64,000 bases of DNA from an uncultured Acidiphilium sp. (GTDB lineage Bacteria; Bacillota; Clostridia; Christensenellales; Borkfalkiaceae): positions 9,866-73,865 of the forward strand of contig CABUWK010000007.1 in assembly GCA_902495325.1 (NCBI GenBank). The letters are read 5' to 3'. This document shows positions 1 through 7,813 of this stretch, piece by piece. Position numbers and translations under genes: made by a program. The notes beneath the pieces are model-generated. The model worked only from the letters and a program-made list of their open reading frames with translations, was not told where the DNA came from and did no database searches. Numbering within the stretch: position 1 is the stretch's first letter; every line of letters starts with the position of its first letter.

Positions 1-209
1 GATTTCCATATGACATACAGATTAAAAATGTTTTTGATCTCGTCGAACAGCTCTCCTATCATGCCGATCACGAAGGTGAGAACGATGATAAGCCCCGCTA
101 AAGCGACGAGCGTTGCAATGTCGTCCCGATCGGATTTTTTCAGGATCTGGCAGATCACCGTCACCAATATCCCGATCGCGGCGATTTTAAAGATAACGTC
201 TACACTCAT
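1..209 (-). CDS. spoIIIAC: Stage III sporulation protein AC (3' end cut by window edge)
   Basis: SpoIIIAC is a small two-helix membrane protein of the SpoIIIA-SpoIIQ channel that joins mother cell and forespore during engulfment. The 69 visible codons begin MSVDVIFKIAAIGI and carry two hydrophobic stretches (about residues 7-22 and 33-51) separated by a short charged loop (KKSDRDD), as expected for a family about 65-70 residues long. The ATG overlaps the spoIIIAB stop in an ATGA arrangement, so the two are translationally coupled. An ATG at positions 9-7, in another frame and reading M-E-I, is where spoIIIAD would be expected to start, but too little is visible to call it. Identification rests on sequence resemblance and on the AA-AB-AC order. 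Confidence 0.85.
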   Translation of the reverse strand, partial: MSVDVIFKIAAIGILVTVICQILKKSDRDDIATLVALAGLIIVLTFVIGMIGELFDEIKNIFNLYVIWK

Positions 210-685
210 AATATCACGATCGTCGCCGCCATTCCGGCGAGAAATCCGAGCTTTCCCCCGAGAGAGGAATATCTCTTTTTCTCCTCGGCGCAGGCGGCGG
301 CTTTCTGTCCGAAATAAACGGAATATTCTTCGAGAAGATCTTTTTCTCCCTGCAGGCTGTTCTTTCCCGCCTTGCCGAAATATTCGTTCGCGATCCGGAT
401 CTCCTCTTCCGTCAGGTCTCCGTTTTCCGCCGTGAAAGGCAGGTCGTTCTCGAGAGAGATCGCCCACAGGCGGAGCGTTTCCTTAAGTGCCGGATAGGAA
501 GAAAGGCTTTCCCTCACGAATTCCGTAAGAGGTTTCCGCCGGAAGGAAAGATTTCTCGAAAATTCTTCGTTAAACCGTTTCAGCTCGGAAAAAAAGGAAT
601 ATCTCCTGCCGTATTTTCCGACTGCCGCACGTCCGAGCACGGTCGACAGAACTACCGCAACTCCGCAGAAAAAGATTTCCCACAC
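206..685 (-). CDS. spoIIIAB: Stage III sporulation protein AB
   Basis: SpoIIIAB is a mother-cell protein of the SpoIIIA complex; its fold resembles type II secretion GspF proteins. The 159 residues fit the family (about 170). There is an N-terminal hydrophobic segment (residues 4-18), a long charged helical middle, and a C-terminal hydrophobic segment (LGFLAGMAATIVIL, 146-159). The start is a GTG at 685 with a GGAGGTG ribosome site 8 bases upstream; the nearby ATG is in another frame. It overlaps the 3' end of spoIIIAA by 34 bases and the start of spoIIIAC by 4, so the three genes form one operon. In known spore formers this operon is transcribed by sigma-E; I could not identify a convincing sigma-E box here. 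Confidence 0.9.
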   Translation of the reverse strand: MWEIFFCGVAVVLSTVLGRAAVGKYGRRYSFFSELKRFNEEFSRNLSFRRKPLTEFVRESLSSYPALKETLRLWAISLENDLPFTAENGDLTEEEIRIANEYFGKAGKNSLQGEKDLLEEYSVYFGQKAAACAEEKKRYSSLGGKLGFLAGMAATIVIL

Positions 686-1518
686 ATCGTTTTCACCTCC
701 CCGACCTCACCGTTTTTCAAAAATACGAGATAGCGGAACATTCCGTTTTGCGCCGCGCGTCCGACCCCCTCTTTTCCGAAAAGATCTTCCGGGGTCGACG
801 CATGAACGGATGCGATCACCGTAACGCCCGATCTTGCCGCAAAAGCGATCGCGTCGGCGTCCTCTTTTCCCATGATCTCGTCGCACACGATCACGTCCGG
901 GCGGAGCACGCGGATCCCGTTTCCGAAACCGAAAGTTTTGCCCGCACCCGTAAGCACGTCCGAATTTTTTCCGAGACAGAACGCCCCGTTTGCCGAAAGT
1001 TCGGAACGCTCGTCGAGAAAGAGAACGTTTTTGTCAAGCTCGTCCGAAATCGTTCTTCCGAGATCGCGGATAAAGGTCGTTTTCCCGTGGTACGGGGGCG
1101 AAATCACAAGGCAGTTCCCTTCCCGTTTCCGGTAATACTCCGAGAAAAAGCCTGCCGCACACCCGTGCACGTCGTGCGGGAAACGAATGCAAAGCGAAGT
1201 GAACGAGGTAAAAACGATCCCGTTTTCCCCTTCCGCCGCTTTGCCGCAAATACCGACGCGTTCCCCTTCGGAAGAAGTGACGAATCCCCGTTTTAACGTA
1301 TCTTCCGCGCGATATAAGGAATACTCGCAAAGCCGCATCACGGTTTTTTCGACCTCTTCTTCCGTCGGAACATAGCCGAGCTCTCTTCTCTCCGCACCCT
1401 TTCCCCGTCTCACGAAAACGACCGTTCGTTCGCCTGTCCTCAGACGGATCTCCGTGAGAAGCTCCCGCGGGATCTCCGCAACAAGCCGCCTGAGCTCCGC
1501 GGGTAAAAACTTCACCAT
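652..1518 (-). CDS. spoIIIAA: Stage III sporulation protein AA, secretion-type ATPase
   Basis: This is the cytoplasmic ATPase of the SpoIIIA-SpoIIQ channel, related to type II/IV secretion ATPases, and needed for late forespore gene expression. The 288 residues contain a Walker A (SPPYHGKTT, 140-148) in the position of the family's GPPQTGKTT, and a Walker B (VLFLDERSE, about 165-173). The C-terminal half has the usual DVIVCDEI segment. The start at 1518 has an AAAGGA site 7 bases upstream. It is the first gene of the spoIIIA operon and follows a strong terminator at 1649-1681 that isolates it from the PII-like genes. The first P-loop glycine is replaced by Ser (SPPYHGK versus GPPQTGK), a mild deviation. 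Confidence 0.93.
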   Translation of the reverse strand: MVKFLPAELRRLVAEIPRELLTEIRLRTGERTVVFVRRGKGAERRELGYVPTEEEVEKTVMRLCEYSLYRAEDTLKRGFVTSSEGERVGICGKAAEGENGIVFTSFTSLCIRFPHDVHGCAAGFFSEYYRKREGNCLVISPPYHGKTTFIRDLGRTISDELDKNVLFLDERSELSANGAFCLGKNSDVLTGAGKTFGFGNGIRVLRPDVIVCDEIMGKEDADAIAFAARSGVTVIASVHASTPEDLFGKEGVGRAAQNGMFRYLVFLKNGEVGEVKTMCGKSFSAELR

Positions 1519-1646
1519 AACTTGTCCTTTCCGGGAACTTTTTTCCGGACGGGAAAGACCGGAATCCCGTTATGTTTTAACGGCTGCAAGGCTTGACGGT
1601 GTCCGGCTATCCGATTTATTATTATGCGGAGAACCTTTCCGGTAGA

Positions 1647-1682
1647 ACAAAAAAAGAAACCCGAAGGTTTCTTTTTTTTGTT
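1647..1682 (-). terminator. Intrinsic terminator of the DUF1538/PII operon
   Basis: A perfect hairpin with GAAACC/GGTTTC arms (1656-1661 and 1666-1671) and a CGAA loop is flanked by A7 on one side and T8 on the other, so it can terminate transcription in either direction. It lies downstream of the minus-strand PII-like genes and upstream of spoIIIAA. A second hairpin (CGCCGT/ACGGCG arms, about 1695-1721) sits between it and the PII-like stop codon. Confidence 0.9.
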
Positions 1683-1729
1683 AAGCCTGGCACATTCGCC
1701 GTCTGCCACGCCGGCAACGGCGATTTATT

Positions 1730-2074
1730 TTAGTCGGGTTTATTCGTTTCCGTTTCTTCGTCCGGCAGCCAGGATGCCCCCAGCACGTTATCTACGGGAA
1801 GGGAGAAACAGATTCCCTTTCCCGGAGAATTGAGCCCCGTTGCGGAAATAATGGCGTGCATGATGCCGTTTTTCCGTTCTTTTTCGGTCAGGATGAAAAT
1901 GATCTCTTTTTCTTCGCGGATGGTCAGTCCGAAAAGTTTTTCCACTTCGTGCCGTCCCGTTCCGCGAGCCGTCAGGATCGTGCCGCCCTTTGCGCCGCCC
2001 TTCCGCGCGGCGTCCATCGCTTCGTCGGCAAAGTCCTTGTTGATGATCGTTACGATCAGTTCGTGTTCTTTCAT
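1730..2074 (-). CDS. PII-like regulatory protein, second of a tandem pair
   Basis: This 114-residue protein belongs to the PII/GlnB-like signalling superfamily, small trimeric proteins that bind nucleotides and control transporters or enzymes. It aligns with the neighbouring PII-like protein across most of its length (LIVTIIN start, a shared ARGTG/ARGTA segment near residue 37, a GKGICFSLPV/GNGIAFTIPV strand near the end). It lacks the long T-loop with the modifiable tyrosine of GlnB/GlnK. The C-terminus adds an acidic tail (DEETETNKPD). The start overlaps the previous gene's stop (ATGA) and has a GGGAGGTG site. Its partner is probably the DUF1538 membrane protein made from the same transcript. 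Ligand and target are unknown; the family call is by fold signature only. Confidence 0.75.
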   Translation of the reverse strand: MKEHELIVTIINKDFADEAMDAARKGGAKGGTILTARGTGRHEVEKLFGLTIREEKEIIFILTEKERKNGIMHAIISATGLNSPGKGICFSLPVDNVLGASWLPDEETETNKPD

Positions 2075-2418
2075 TTCGCACCTCCCAGAATATCCATTCC
2101 GCTTAAAATACGAAGGGTCGCGGGTCCCCCGACGCTCGAAACGGGGATCGTGAACGCGATGCCGTTTCCCTTTTTCAATATGGCGAAATCGGTGGTCAGA
2201 ATGTTTTTGATCTCCTCGATAACCGAAGAGGACGCCGTGGAAAGAATCACGTTTTTATCCGTTTCGCCGACGCCTAAAAGATCGAGCACTTCCGACCGCG
2301 CCGTTCCGCGCGCATTGACCACGTGTATGAAGTTCACGCCGCAGTCCGTAAGCCGTTGCACGAGTTTCGCCGTTTTTTCGGCGTCGATGATCACGATGAG
2401 AAATTCAAGCTTATCCAT
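2071..2418 (-). CDS. PII-like regulatory protein, first of a tandem pair
   Basis: A 115-residue PII-superfamily protein starting MDKLEFLIVIID. As in its neighbour, the T-loop region is shortened to a NARGTARSEV segment (about 36-45), so uridylylation-type control is unlikely. A glycine-rich GKG/GNG-type turn and the strand AFTIPVSSVGG near residue 95 follow the PII pattern. It overlaps the DUF1538 gene by 8 bases (start 2418, stop of DUF1538 at 2411) with a GAGGAAAA site inside the upstream gene, and overlaps the second PII-like gene by 4 bases. The tight coupling implies a stoichiometric complex, possibly a hetero-trimer, acting on the membrane protein. That is inference; the nucleotide or metabolite sensed cannot be read from the sequence. 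Confidence 0.75.
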   Translation of the reverse strand: MDKLEFLIVIIDAEKTAKLVQRLTDCGVNFIHVVNARGTARSEVLDLLGVGETDKNVILSTASSSVIEEIKNILTTDFAILKKGNGIAFTIPVSSVGGPATLRILSGMDILGGAK

Positions 2419-4108
2419 TGGCGTTTTCCTCCTTCAAAGTTTCTTTTCTCAGCTTTAAAAGGTCGCCGAGTTCCGCTTTTTTCTCTTCGAGATCGCCCTG
2501 CAAACGCGAGATCTCCTCTCTCAGCACTCTGATTTTTTCGTCGATCTCCTCGATCGTCCACTTTCTGCCGGCAAGACACTCGCGATCGGCATACAGATCG
2601 TCCAGTTCGATGATCTCCCCTTCGCGGAGAAGAAGTTCGTGGAATGCCCGCGTTGCCTTTCTCTCCGCTTTGCCCGATTTCAGTTTGTATATGAAACCGA
2701 TCGCCTGTACGGCGATAAGCGGAGTCATGGCGACCATGGATACCACGCCGAACGTTTCTCCGGCGGCATAGCCGTAAACAGAAACGCAGGCGCCCGTCGC
2801 GAAAGGAAGAAGGAAGGTCGCCGTCATCGGTCCCGAAGCGACCCCGCCCGAGTCGAATGCGATGCCCGTGAATATTTCCGGAACAAAGAACATCGACACG
2901 ATCGCAAGCCCGTAACCGATCGCGAGGAACCAGCGGATATCGATCCCCGTCGCCACGCGGAGCATCGCAAGCCCCACGGCAACCGCCATTGCTACGGCAA
3001 GGGTCAGAAGCATCGTTTTCTGTCCGATCACGTTGTTCGTCGTCTTTGCGACCTGTCTCGCAAGGATATGTACGGCAGGCTCGGCAAACACGATGAAAAG
3101 CCCTACGACCATTCCGACGGGAACGATCAGCCATTTGTTTGCCGCCGCGAGCACTTTTCCGATATACTGTCCGGTCGGCATGAATCCGACGTTCACCCCT
3201 ACGAAGAAGAAGGACAGTCCGACCACGGCATACGCCATGCCGATCAGAATTTTAACGAGGGGTTTCTTTCCCATTTTTATGGAAAAGATCTGAAAGAGAA
3301 TGAACACGAGGAAGATCGGCGCAAGCGCGATGAGAACTTCTTTGAAATACACGGGGATCCCGCGGAGAAAGGACAGAGCCACGTCGCCGTAAGAAGAGAA
3401 CCCCGCCGTGATCTCGTTCGGTTTCGGATCGATCTTCATGACGATCCCGAGAACGATGACGGCGAGAATGGGACCGAGCGAACAGATCCCGATCGTGCCG
3501 AATTCGCTGTCTCCCCCGTCCTTACCGCCGAGGACGGTCGAAATGCCGGCACTCAGGGCGATGATGAAGGGAACGGTGATGGGACCCGTCGTCACCCCGC
3601 CCGAGTCGAATGCGAGAGAAACGACGGATTCGTCCGCGACGAATACGAACACGAAAGCGACCGCATACAAAACAAGGAGAAGATATTTCAGTTTGACGCG
3701 GAACAGGATCCTTAATACCGAAAGCAGCATGAACACGCCGACGCCGATCGCGATGATGTATTTCAAAGCGGCGATCCCCGCCTGTTCCTGCAGAACGGCA
3801 AGGTCGGGTTCGGCGATCGTGACGATAAATCCGAGCACGAAACTCATCGCGAGAAGAAACCACAGTTTTTTACTCGTGGTGATTTTCGAACCGATGTGTT
3901 CGCCGATCGGGCTGAGCGATTTTTCGACGCCAAGCGTGTAAAGCCACATTCCTACGATCAGAAATACGGAACCGACCAGAAAGGCGCATAAATCGAAACC
4001 GGGCATCGGCTTTACCGTGAAGTTCACGATCAATATGATCGCCACGATCGGCAGGGTCGAGAAAACCGACTCCCGCAGTTTCTTCAGTAAAACGTTATTC
4101 TTCGTCAA
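2411..4108 (-). CDS. DUF1538 family membrane protein, two-repeat transporter-like
   Basis: A 565-residue polytopic membrane protein with the two internal repeats typical of DUF1538. Repeat 1 carries AEPDLAVL (99-106) and FDSGGVTTGPIT (167-178); repeat 2 carries AEPAVHIL (342-349) and FDSGGVASGPMT (418-429). The duplicated sites resemble the repeated substrate motifs of secondary transporters, but the substrate is unknown. After about residue 475 a cytosolic tail of some 90 residues, strongly charged and heptad-like, extends to the C-terminus. The start is a TTG at 4108 with a perfect GGAGGTGA site 6 bases upstream, lying inside the end of trmB (14-base overlap). The downstream pair of PII-like genes suggests regulation of transport by small-molecule-sensing proteins. 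Confidence 0.85.
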   Translation of the reverse strand: MTKNNVLLKKLRESVFSTLPIVAIILIVNFTVKPMPGFDLCAFLVGSVFLIVGMWLYTLGVEKSLSPIGEHIGSKITTSKKLWFLLAMSFVLGFIVTIAEPDLAVLQEQAGIAALKYIIAIGVGVFMLLSVLRILFRVKLKYLLLVLYAVAFVFVFVADESVVSLAFDSGGVTTGPITVPFIIALSAGISTVLGGKDGGDSEFGTIGICSLGPILAVIVLGIVMKIDPKPNEITAGFSSYGDVALSFLRGIPVYFKEVLIALAPIFLVFILFQIFSIKMGKKPLVKILIGMAYAVVGLSFFFVGVNVGFMPTGQYIGKVLAAANKWLIVPVGMVVGLFIVFAEPAVHILARQVAKTTNNVIGQKTMLLTLAVAMAVAVGLAMLRVATGIDIRWFLAIGYGLAIVSMFFVPEIFTGIAFDSGGVASGPMTATFLLPFATGACVSVYGYAAGETFGVVSMVAMTPLIAVQAIGFIYKLKSGKAERKATRAFHELLLREGEIIELDDLYADRECLAGRKWTIEEIDEKIRVLREEISRLQGDLEEKKAELGDLLKLRKETLKEENANG

Positions 4109-4775
4109 TCGCGGTCACCTCCGCATAATAAATACTCATTCCCCGGTCGGAAAACATCTTTTCGTATTCCGTTTCGATGTTATCGGCATAATCGTCCGCA
4201 TGGAGGTCGAGAGAAAGATCGTCGACGCGGAACCCCGAAGAGGAAAAAGATACGAGGGAGTATTCGAAAAACTTTCTGTTGTCCGTTTTGAAAAAGATCT
4301 TTCCGCCTTTTTTCAGTATTTTTTTATAGACCCGGAGAAAAGCGGGATTTGTCAGACGTCTGTTTTTATAAGTATTTTTCGGATAGGGACAGGAAAAATT
4401 GAGATAGATCGCCAGAACGGAATCGTCCTTCAGATAATAACGGAGATTCTGCGCGTCGCAGTTCAGATATCTGCAATTCGGCAAGCCGGACTTTTTTGCC
4501 CGTTCGGCTGCGTCCACGATCACGTTGGACAGTTTTTCAACGCCGAGAACGTTTCTGCCGGGATCGCGTTCCGCCAGTTCGCAGGAAAATTTACCCTTCC
4601 CGCAACCGATCTCGAGAAGCAATGGGTTATCGTTTCCGAAAACTTCTTTTTCGTCTATGTATCGCAACCTCTCTTTTTCGGGAAGATCGTAGATACCGCC
4701 CGCTTCGGTGAAAACGATATAATCTCCCGCCCCTTCGAGCCTTTCTTCCAGATGTTTCTTTCTTCGCATTCTCAT
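4095..4775 (-). CDS. trmB: tRNA (guanine-N7-)-methyltransferase
   Basis: TrmB makes m7G46 in the tRNA variable loop using S-adenosylmethionine. The 226 residues contain motif I LEIGCGKGKF (54-63), the GVEKL segment after it, NFSCPYPK (the family's NFPDPWPK, with Ser-Cys-Pro-Tyr replacing Pro-Asp-Pro-Trp), RRLTNPAFL, and FFKTDNRKFFEYS near residue 185. The PDPW to SCPY change is unusual, but the surrounding KxxxxKRRL-like context is intact. It is the first gene of the transcript that continues into the DUF1538 gene, which starts within its last codons. A TATAAT box lies about 45 bases upstream (4819-4824). There is no functional link between tRNA methylation and DUF1538 that I know of. Confidence 0.88.
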   Translation of the reverse strand: MRMRRKKHLEERLEGAGDYIVFTEAGGIYDLPEKERLRYIDEKEVFGNDNPLLLEIGCGKGKFSCELAERDPGRNVLGVEKLSNVIVDAAERAKKSGLPNCRYLNCDAQNLRYYLKDDSVLAIYLNFSCPYPKNTYKNRRLTNPAFLRVYKKILKKGGKIFFKTDNRKFFEYSLVSFSSSGFRVDDLSLDLHADDYADNIETEYEKMFSDRGMSIYYAEVTAIDEE

Positions 4776-4818
4776 AAAACAGCCACACTCCGCTTTGCGC
4801 GATCCTAATTTACGGAAT

Positions 4819-4824
4819 ATTATA
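4819..4824 (-). promoter_or_regulatory. Possible -10 box upstream of trmB
   Basis: A perfect TATAAT on the minus strand lies 44 bases before the trmB start. At 17 bases the -35 position reads TTTTTA, a weak match, so the promoter is plausible but not certain. The region between this gene and the coiled-coil gene ending at 4895 has no good terminator. Confidence 0.4.
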
Positions 4825-4894
4825 TCTTTCCGATGTCTGTATAAAAAGGGGATTCAATGAAATTTGTCTGAAAAAGAGGAATAAGCGACGGATC

Positions 4895-5614
4895 CTAATT
4901 TTTTACCAGATTATCGTTCCCGCTTTTCACGAAGAGATCTCTGCTTTTCTGTCTCGATTTCAGCGTTTTCATAAACCCGTCCGGATCGAATTCCGAAATG
5001 GGGATCTCGAGTTTTAACGTCGATTCGTCGAAGGGAAGTTCGTCTTCTTCCGGACGGGGAAGACCGAACGTTTCGTTCAGTTCACCGAGTTCTTCGTTAA
5101 AATTCTTTACGATCTCGTCGATCGCGGCTTTCGTGGAACCTACGATCTCCCTTTTCAGGGATTCGAGATCGTCCTTTTTTTCGTCCACGACAAAATCGAT
5201 CTTCTCGCGAAGACCGTTCAGTTTCTCGTCGTATGGTTTCAGCCTGTTGCCGATGGTAACGTTCAGAGTAGAAACGCGGGAAATGGCTTCCGAAAGCGCT
5301 TTGTTCGTCTCTTCGCTACCGCCCTCATCCTGCTGTTTTTTTCGTAAGGATTTCAACTCTTTCTGCGCGGTCTCGTAATCGGTTTCGGAGAAAAAATCCC
5401 TGCGAGCTTTTTCCTTTTCCGTTTCCAGAAGTAACGATTCGTTTAAAAGAGAGAAAAATTCGTCGCCGAAAATTGCGGATGCCCTGTTCACCAAGGTTTC
5501 GCGCACGTCTTTCAGGGCGGCGTAAACCTTTGCCGTATATCTTTCCTTCAGGTCGTTTTTCAGCTCGTTATAACCGTCGCTGTAAATTTTTTCGAGCCCG
5601 TTTTCTTCCGTCAT
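4895..5614 (-). CDS. Coiled-coil protein of unknown function
   Basis: I do not recognise this 239-residue protein. It has no signal peptide or membrane segment and is very rich in Glu, Lys, Asp and Leu. Residues about 60-190 are heptad-like and probably form long coiled coils, with two predicted helical arms separated near residue 122 (NVTIGNRLKPYDEK). The C-terminal 50 residues are more varied (GLPRPEEDELPFDE, then FDPDGFMKTL). The start at 5614 has a GAGAGG site 9 bases upstream. It lies 10 bases after rluB on the same strand, so the two are probably cotranscribed. The composition suggests a structural or scaffold role in the cytoplasm; nothing more specific can be supported. Confidence 0.75.
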   Translation of the reverse strand: MTEENGLEKIYSDGYNELKNDLKERYTAKVYAALKDVRETLVNRASAIFGDEFFSLLNESLLLETEKEKARRDFFSETDYETAQKELKSLRKKQQDEGGSEETNKALSEAISRVSTLNVTIGNRLKPYDEKLNGLREKIDFVVDEKKDDLESLKREIVGSTKAAIDEIVKNFNEELGELNETFGLPRPEEDELPFDESTLKLEIPISEFDPDGFMKTLKSRQKSRDLFVKSGNDNLVKN

Positions 5615-5624
5615 GCAATACCTC

Positions 5625-6329
5625 TCAGAGATTTTTCAGATAATAAACTTCCTCGGCGGAAAGTTTGCGGGTCTCGCCTCTGTCCAGACCGGAAAGCACG
5701 AGATCGCCGATTTTGATCCGTTTCAGGAAATCGACGTTTTTCCCGACGGCTTCGAACATTTTTCTGACTTCTCTGTTCCGTCCTTCCGTAATGGTGATAT
5801 GTAACTTCATGTAATCCTTCCCCGTTTCCGTCACGCGGAGATTGCATTTTTTCGTTTTTTTGCCGTCGATCACCACGCCGCCGCGGATCTTTTCGAGCTG
5901 TTCGTCCGTCGCGGTTCCCTCCAGGCGGACGAGATACGTTCTCGGGATCTCGTTGCTCGGATGCATCAGCCTGTTCGCAAGGTCTCCGTCGTTCGTGAAA
6001 AGAAGAAGCCCTTCGCTGTCGTAATCGAGTCTGCCCACAGGAAACACGCGCTGAGACAGAGGGGGAAGATAGTCCATGACCGTCTTTCTGCCCTTGTCGT
6101 CTTTCACGGTGCAGACGCACCCTTTCGGCTTGTTCATGATATAATAAACGAATTCCGTTTTTTTGTTAAGTTTTTTTCCGTCGAAGGAAACGCTGTCCTT
6201 CGTCTCGTCGATCTCGGTGCCGAGCGCGCAGACCTTTCCGTTCACCTTCACGCGACCTTCCTCTATGATCTTGTCGCACGCTCTTCTGCTTCCGACGCCG
6301 CATTCGGCGAGAAATTTATTGATTCTCAT
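5625..6329 (-). CDS. rluB: Pseudouridine synthase, RsuA/RluB family
   Basis: Converts uridine to pseudouridine in rRNA; in this family RluB modifies 23S U2605 and RsuA modifies 16S U516. Residues 1-60 are an S4 RNA-binding domain (MRINKFLAECGVGSRRACDK). The catalytic domain follows, with MNKPKG (65-70) and the active-site segment GRLDYDSEG containing Asp102. The total of 234 residues matches RluB-type enzymes. It starts at 6329 with an AAAGGA site. The gene lies 49 bases after dacF, and an AT-rich stretch between them includes TATAAT at 6378-6383 but no good -35. Assignment to RluB rather than RsuA follows the usual Firmicutes placement near scpB/dac genes and is not proven by motif. Confidence 0.85.
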   Translation of the reverse strand: MRINKFLAECGVGSRRACDKIIEEGRVKVNGKVCALGTEIDETKDSVSFDGKKLNKKTEFVYYIMNKPKGCVCTVKDDKGRKTVMDYLPPLSQRVFPVGRLDYDSEGLLLFTNDGDLANRLMHPSNEIPRTYLVRLEGTATDEQLEKIRGGVVIDGKKTKKCNLRVTETGKDYMKLHITITEGRNREVRKMFEAVGKNVDFLKRIKIGDLVLSGLDRGETRKLSAEEVYYLKNL

Positions 6330-6378
6330 TATGCTTTTTCCTTTTGTTTTCTTTATTATCGCTTATATTTTTTCTTTA

Positions 6379-7443
6379 TTATAGTTTATAGATATTCTGC
6401 GAAAAAATCAACTGTTTCGCAAGATAAATTTTCATTTCGCCCGCTTTTTCTCCCGAACGAAGCCCTTCCGGGAGTTTTTCCGGAAGAAGAAGTTCCGGCT
6501 CGATCTTCTCGCCGTGCGCGAGCGGATAAACGAACCCCTCTCCGATACGAAGTTCCCCGTAAAGCCTGCTCCCTTCCGTCGGCAGACGATAAGAAAAACG
6601 GGAAGGGTCCACAACCTTTACCATGCGAAAACGGCAAAAACAGTCGTCGAGAAGCTCGCAGGAGCGTTCGAACATCTGCGGGCTTGAGAGAACGACGCAC
6701 ACGAGTTGCATCCCGTCTCTTTCCGCTGCCGAAACGAGACATCTGCCAGCCTCTTTCGTATAGCCCGTTTTCACGCCGTTCGCGCCTTTTAGAAGACTCA
6801 GCATTTTGTTCTTGTTTTTCCAGACCCGCTTTTCGCCCGAAACAAGCTCCGTAGCCGTATGCGATCTCGTAGCGACGATCGTCCTGAAGGTTTCGTTTTT
6901 CATCGCCGCGCAGGAAATCAACGCGAGATCTTCCGCCGTCGTGTAATGACCCTCGGCGGGCAAACCGTGCGGATTTTTGAAAGAAGTATGCTTCGCCCCG
7001 AGGGAGATCGCCTTTTCCGTCATCGCCGCCGCAAATTTTTCTTTGCTCCCCGAGCACGCGATCGCAAGCGTTTCCGCGGCGTCGTTTCCCGAGCGCAGCA
7101 TCAGCCCGTACAGGAGATCGAGAACGGTGAACCGATCTCCCTTTCTGAGATAAATGCTGCTTCCTTCCGCAAGCGGCGCGGTTTCTTCTACGGTGATAAC
7201 CGAGGAAAGATCAAGCTTTTCGATCGCGAGATATGCCGTCATGATCTTCGTCGTGCTTGCCATGGGAAGTTCTGTTTTCCCGTTTTCGGAAAACAGGATC
7301 CTGCCGGAAGATACTTCCGCCACGCACTCGCCTTCGGATACGGTATATGCCTTGCAGATGATCTCTTTCCTTTTGCACGGAAACAGAGAAAACGCCAGTA
7401 TCGCGACACACGTAAAACATTTTAAAAAATCAGATTTTATCAT
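6379..7443 (-). CDS. dacF: D-alanyl-D-alanine carboxypeptidase, DacF type
   Basis: A penicillin-binding serine carboxypeptidase that trims the terminal D-alanine of peptidoglycan stem peptides. All three motifs are present: S63-T-T-K66, S118-G-N120 and K225-T-G227. An N-terminal hydrophobic segment (about residues 8-22) suggests export or membrane anchoring; no clean signal-peptidase site is obvious because of the following KRKEIICKA. At 354 residues it is slightly short for DacF/DacB. Its position directly after gerW and the ytfI-like gene matches spore formers, where this cluster acts in cortex or germination functions. It overlaps gerW by 14 bases. DacF versus DacA or DacB cannot be settled from sequence alone. 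Confidence 0.9.
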   Translation of the reverse strand: MIKSDFLKCFTCVAILAFSLFPCKRKEIICKAYTVSEGECVAEVSSGRILFSENGKTELPMASTTKIMTAYLAIEKLDLSSVITVEETAPLAEGSSIYLRKGDRFTVLDLLYGLMLRSGNDAAETLAIACSGSKEKFAAAMTEKAISLGAKHTSFKNPHGLPAEGHYTTAEDLALISCAAMKNETFRTIVATRSHTATELVSGEKRVWKNKNKMLSLLKGANGVKTGYTKEAGRCLVSAAERDGMQLVCVVLSSPQMFERSCELLDDCFCRFRMVKVVDPSRFSYRLPTEGSRLYGELRIGEGFVYPLAHGEKIEPELLLPEKLPEGLRSGEKAGEMKIYLAKQLIFSQNIYKL

Positions 7444-7813
7444 TGTTTTTTACACTGTTTACGATTTGTTCCGCAACCTCTGCGATCCGTTCGTATTCGT
7501 TCGGCGAAGCTTTGAGAAGACGCACGCTTTTCCCGTTTGCCACAACGAATGCGGACGGCTTCAGGGACACGACGGCGCCGCTTCCTCCGAGCACGGGGAA
7601 ATCGTCGTTCTTCTGTAAAAGCTTGACTTCTCCGTATTGCCCTCCGCCCGTCAGAAACCCCATCGTGATCTGCGAAACGGGGATGATCGCAGTCCCGTCT
7701 TCGGTATAAAAGGGCTTTCCTATGATCGCGTCCGCGTCGGCTAACGCATGAAGATCTTTCAGCGCCGACGACAACATGTTTTTCAATTTGCTTTCCGGCT
7801 TATTTTTCGGCAT
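7430..7813 (-). CDS. gerW: Sporulation protein GerW/YtfJ
   Basis: GerW (YtfJ) is a small spore protein made in the forespore and needed for normal germination in Bacillus. The 127 residues show the family pattern: IIGKPFYTEDGTAIIPVSQI near residue 30, a glycine-rich FLTGGGQYG, and GGSGAVVSLKPSAFVV around 75-90. There is no signal peptide. The start at 7813 has a GGGAGA site about 8 bases upstream and lies within the end of the upstream YtfI-like gene (14-base overlap); dacF begins inside its own end. The overlaps indicate translational coupling of the three genes, as in the ytfIJ-dac arrangement of other spore formers. Confidence 0.92.
   Translation of the reverse strand: MPKNKPESKLKNMLSSALKDLHALADADAIIGKPFYTEDGTAIIPVSQITMGFLTGGGQYGEVKLLQKNDDFPVLGGSGAVVSLKPSAFVVANGKSVRLLKASPNEYERIAEVAEQIVNSVKNNDKI

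Noticed and set aside
1512..1709. 65-codon minus-strand frame over the terminator
   Set aside because: It reads through the GAAACC/GGTTTC hairpin as a Lys-rich run; it is an artefact of the terminator.
4776..4894. Repeated GATCCTAATTT near the trmB start and the end of the coiled-coil gene
   Set aside because: The shared 11 bases are too short and partly coding to be called a repeat element.
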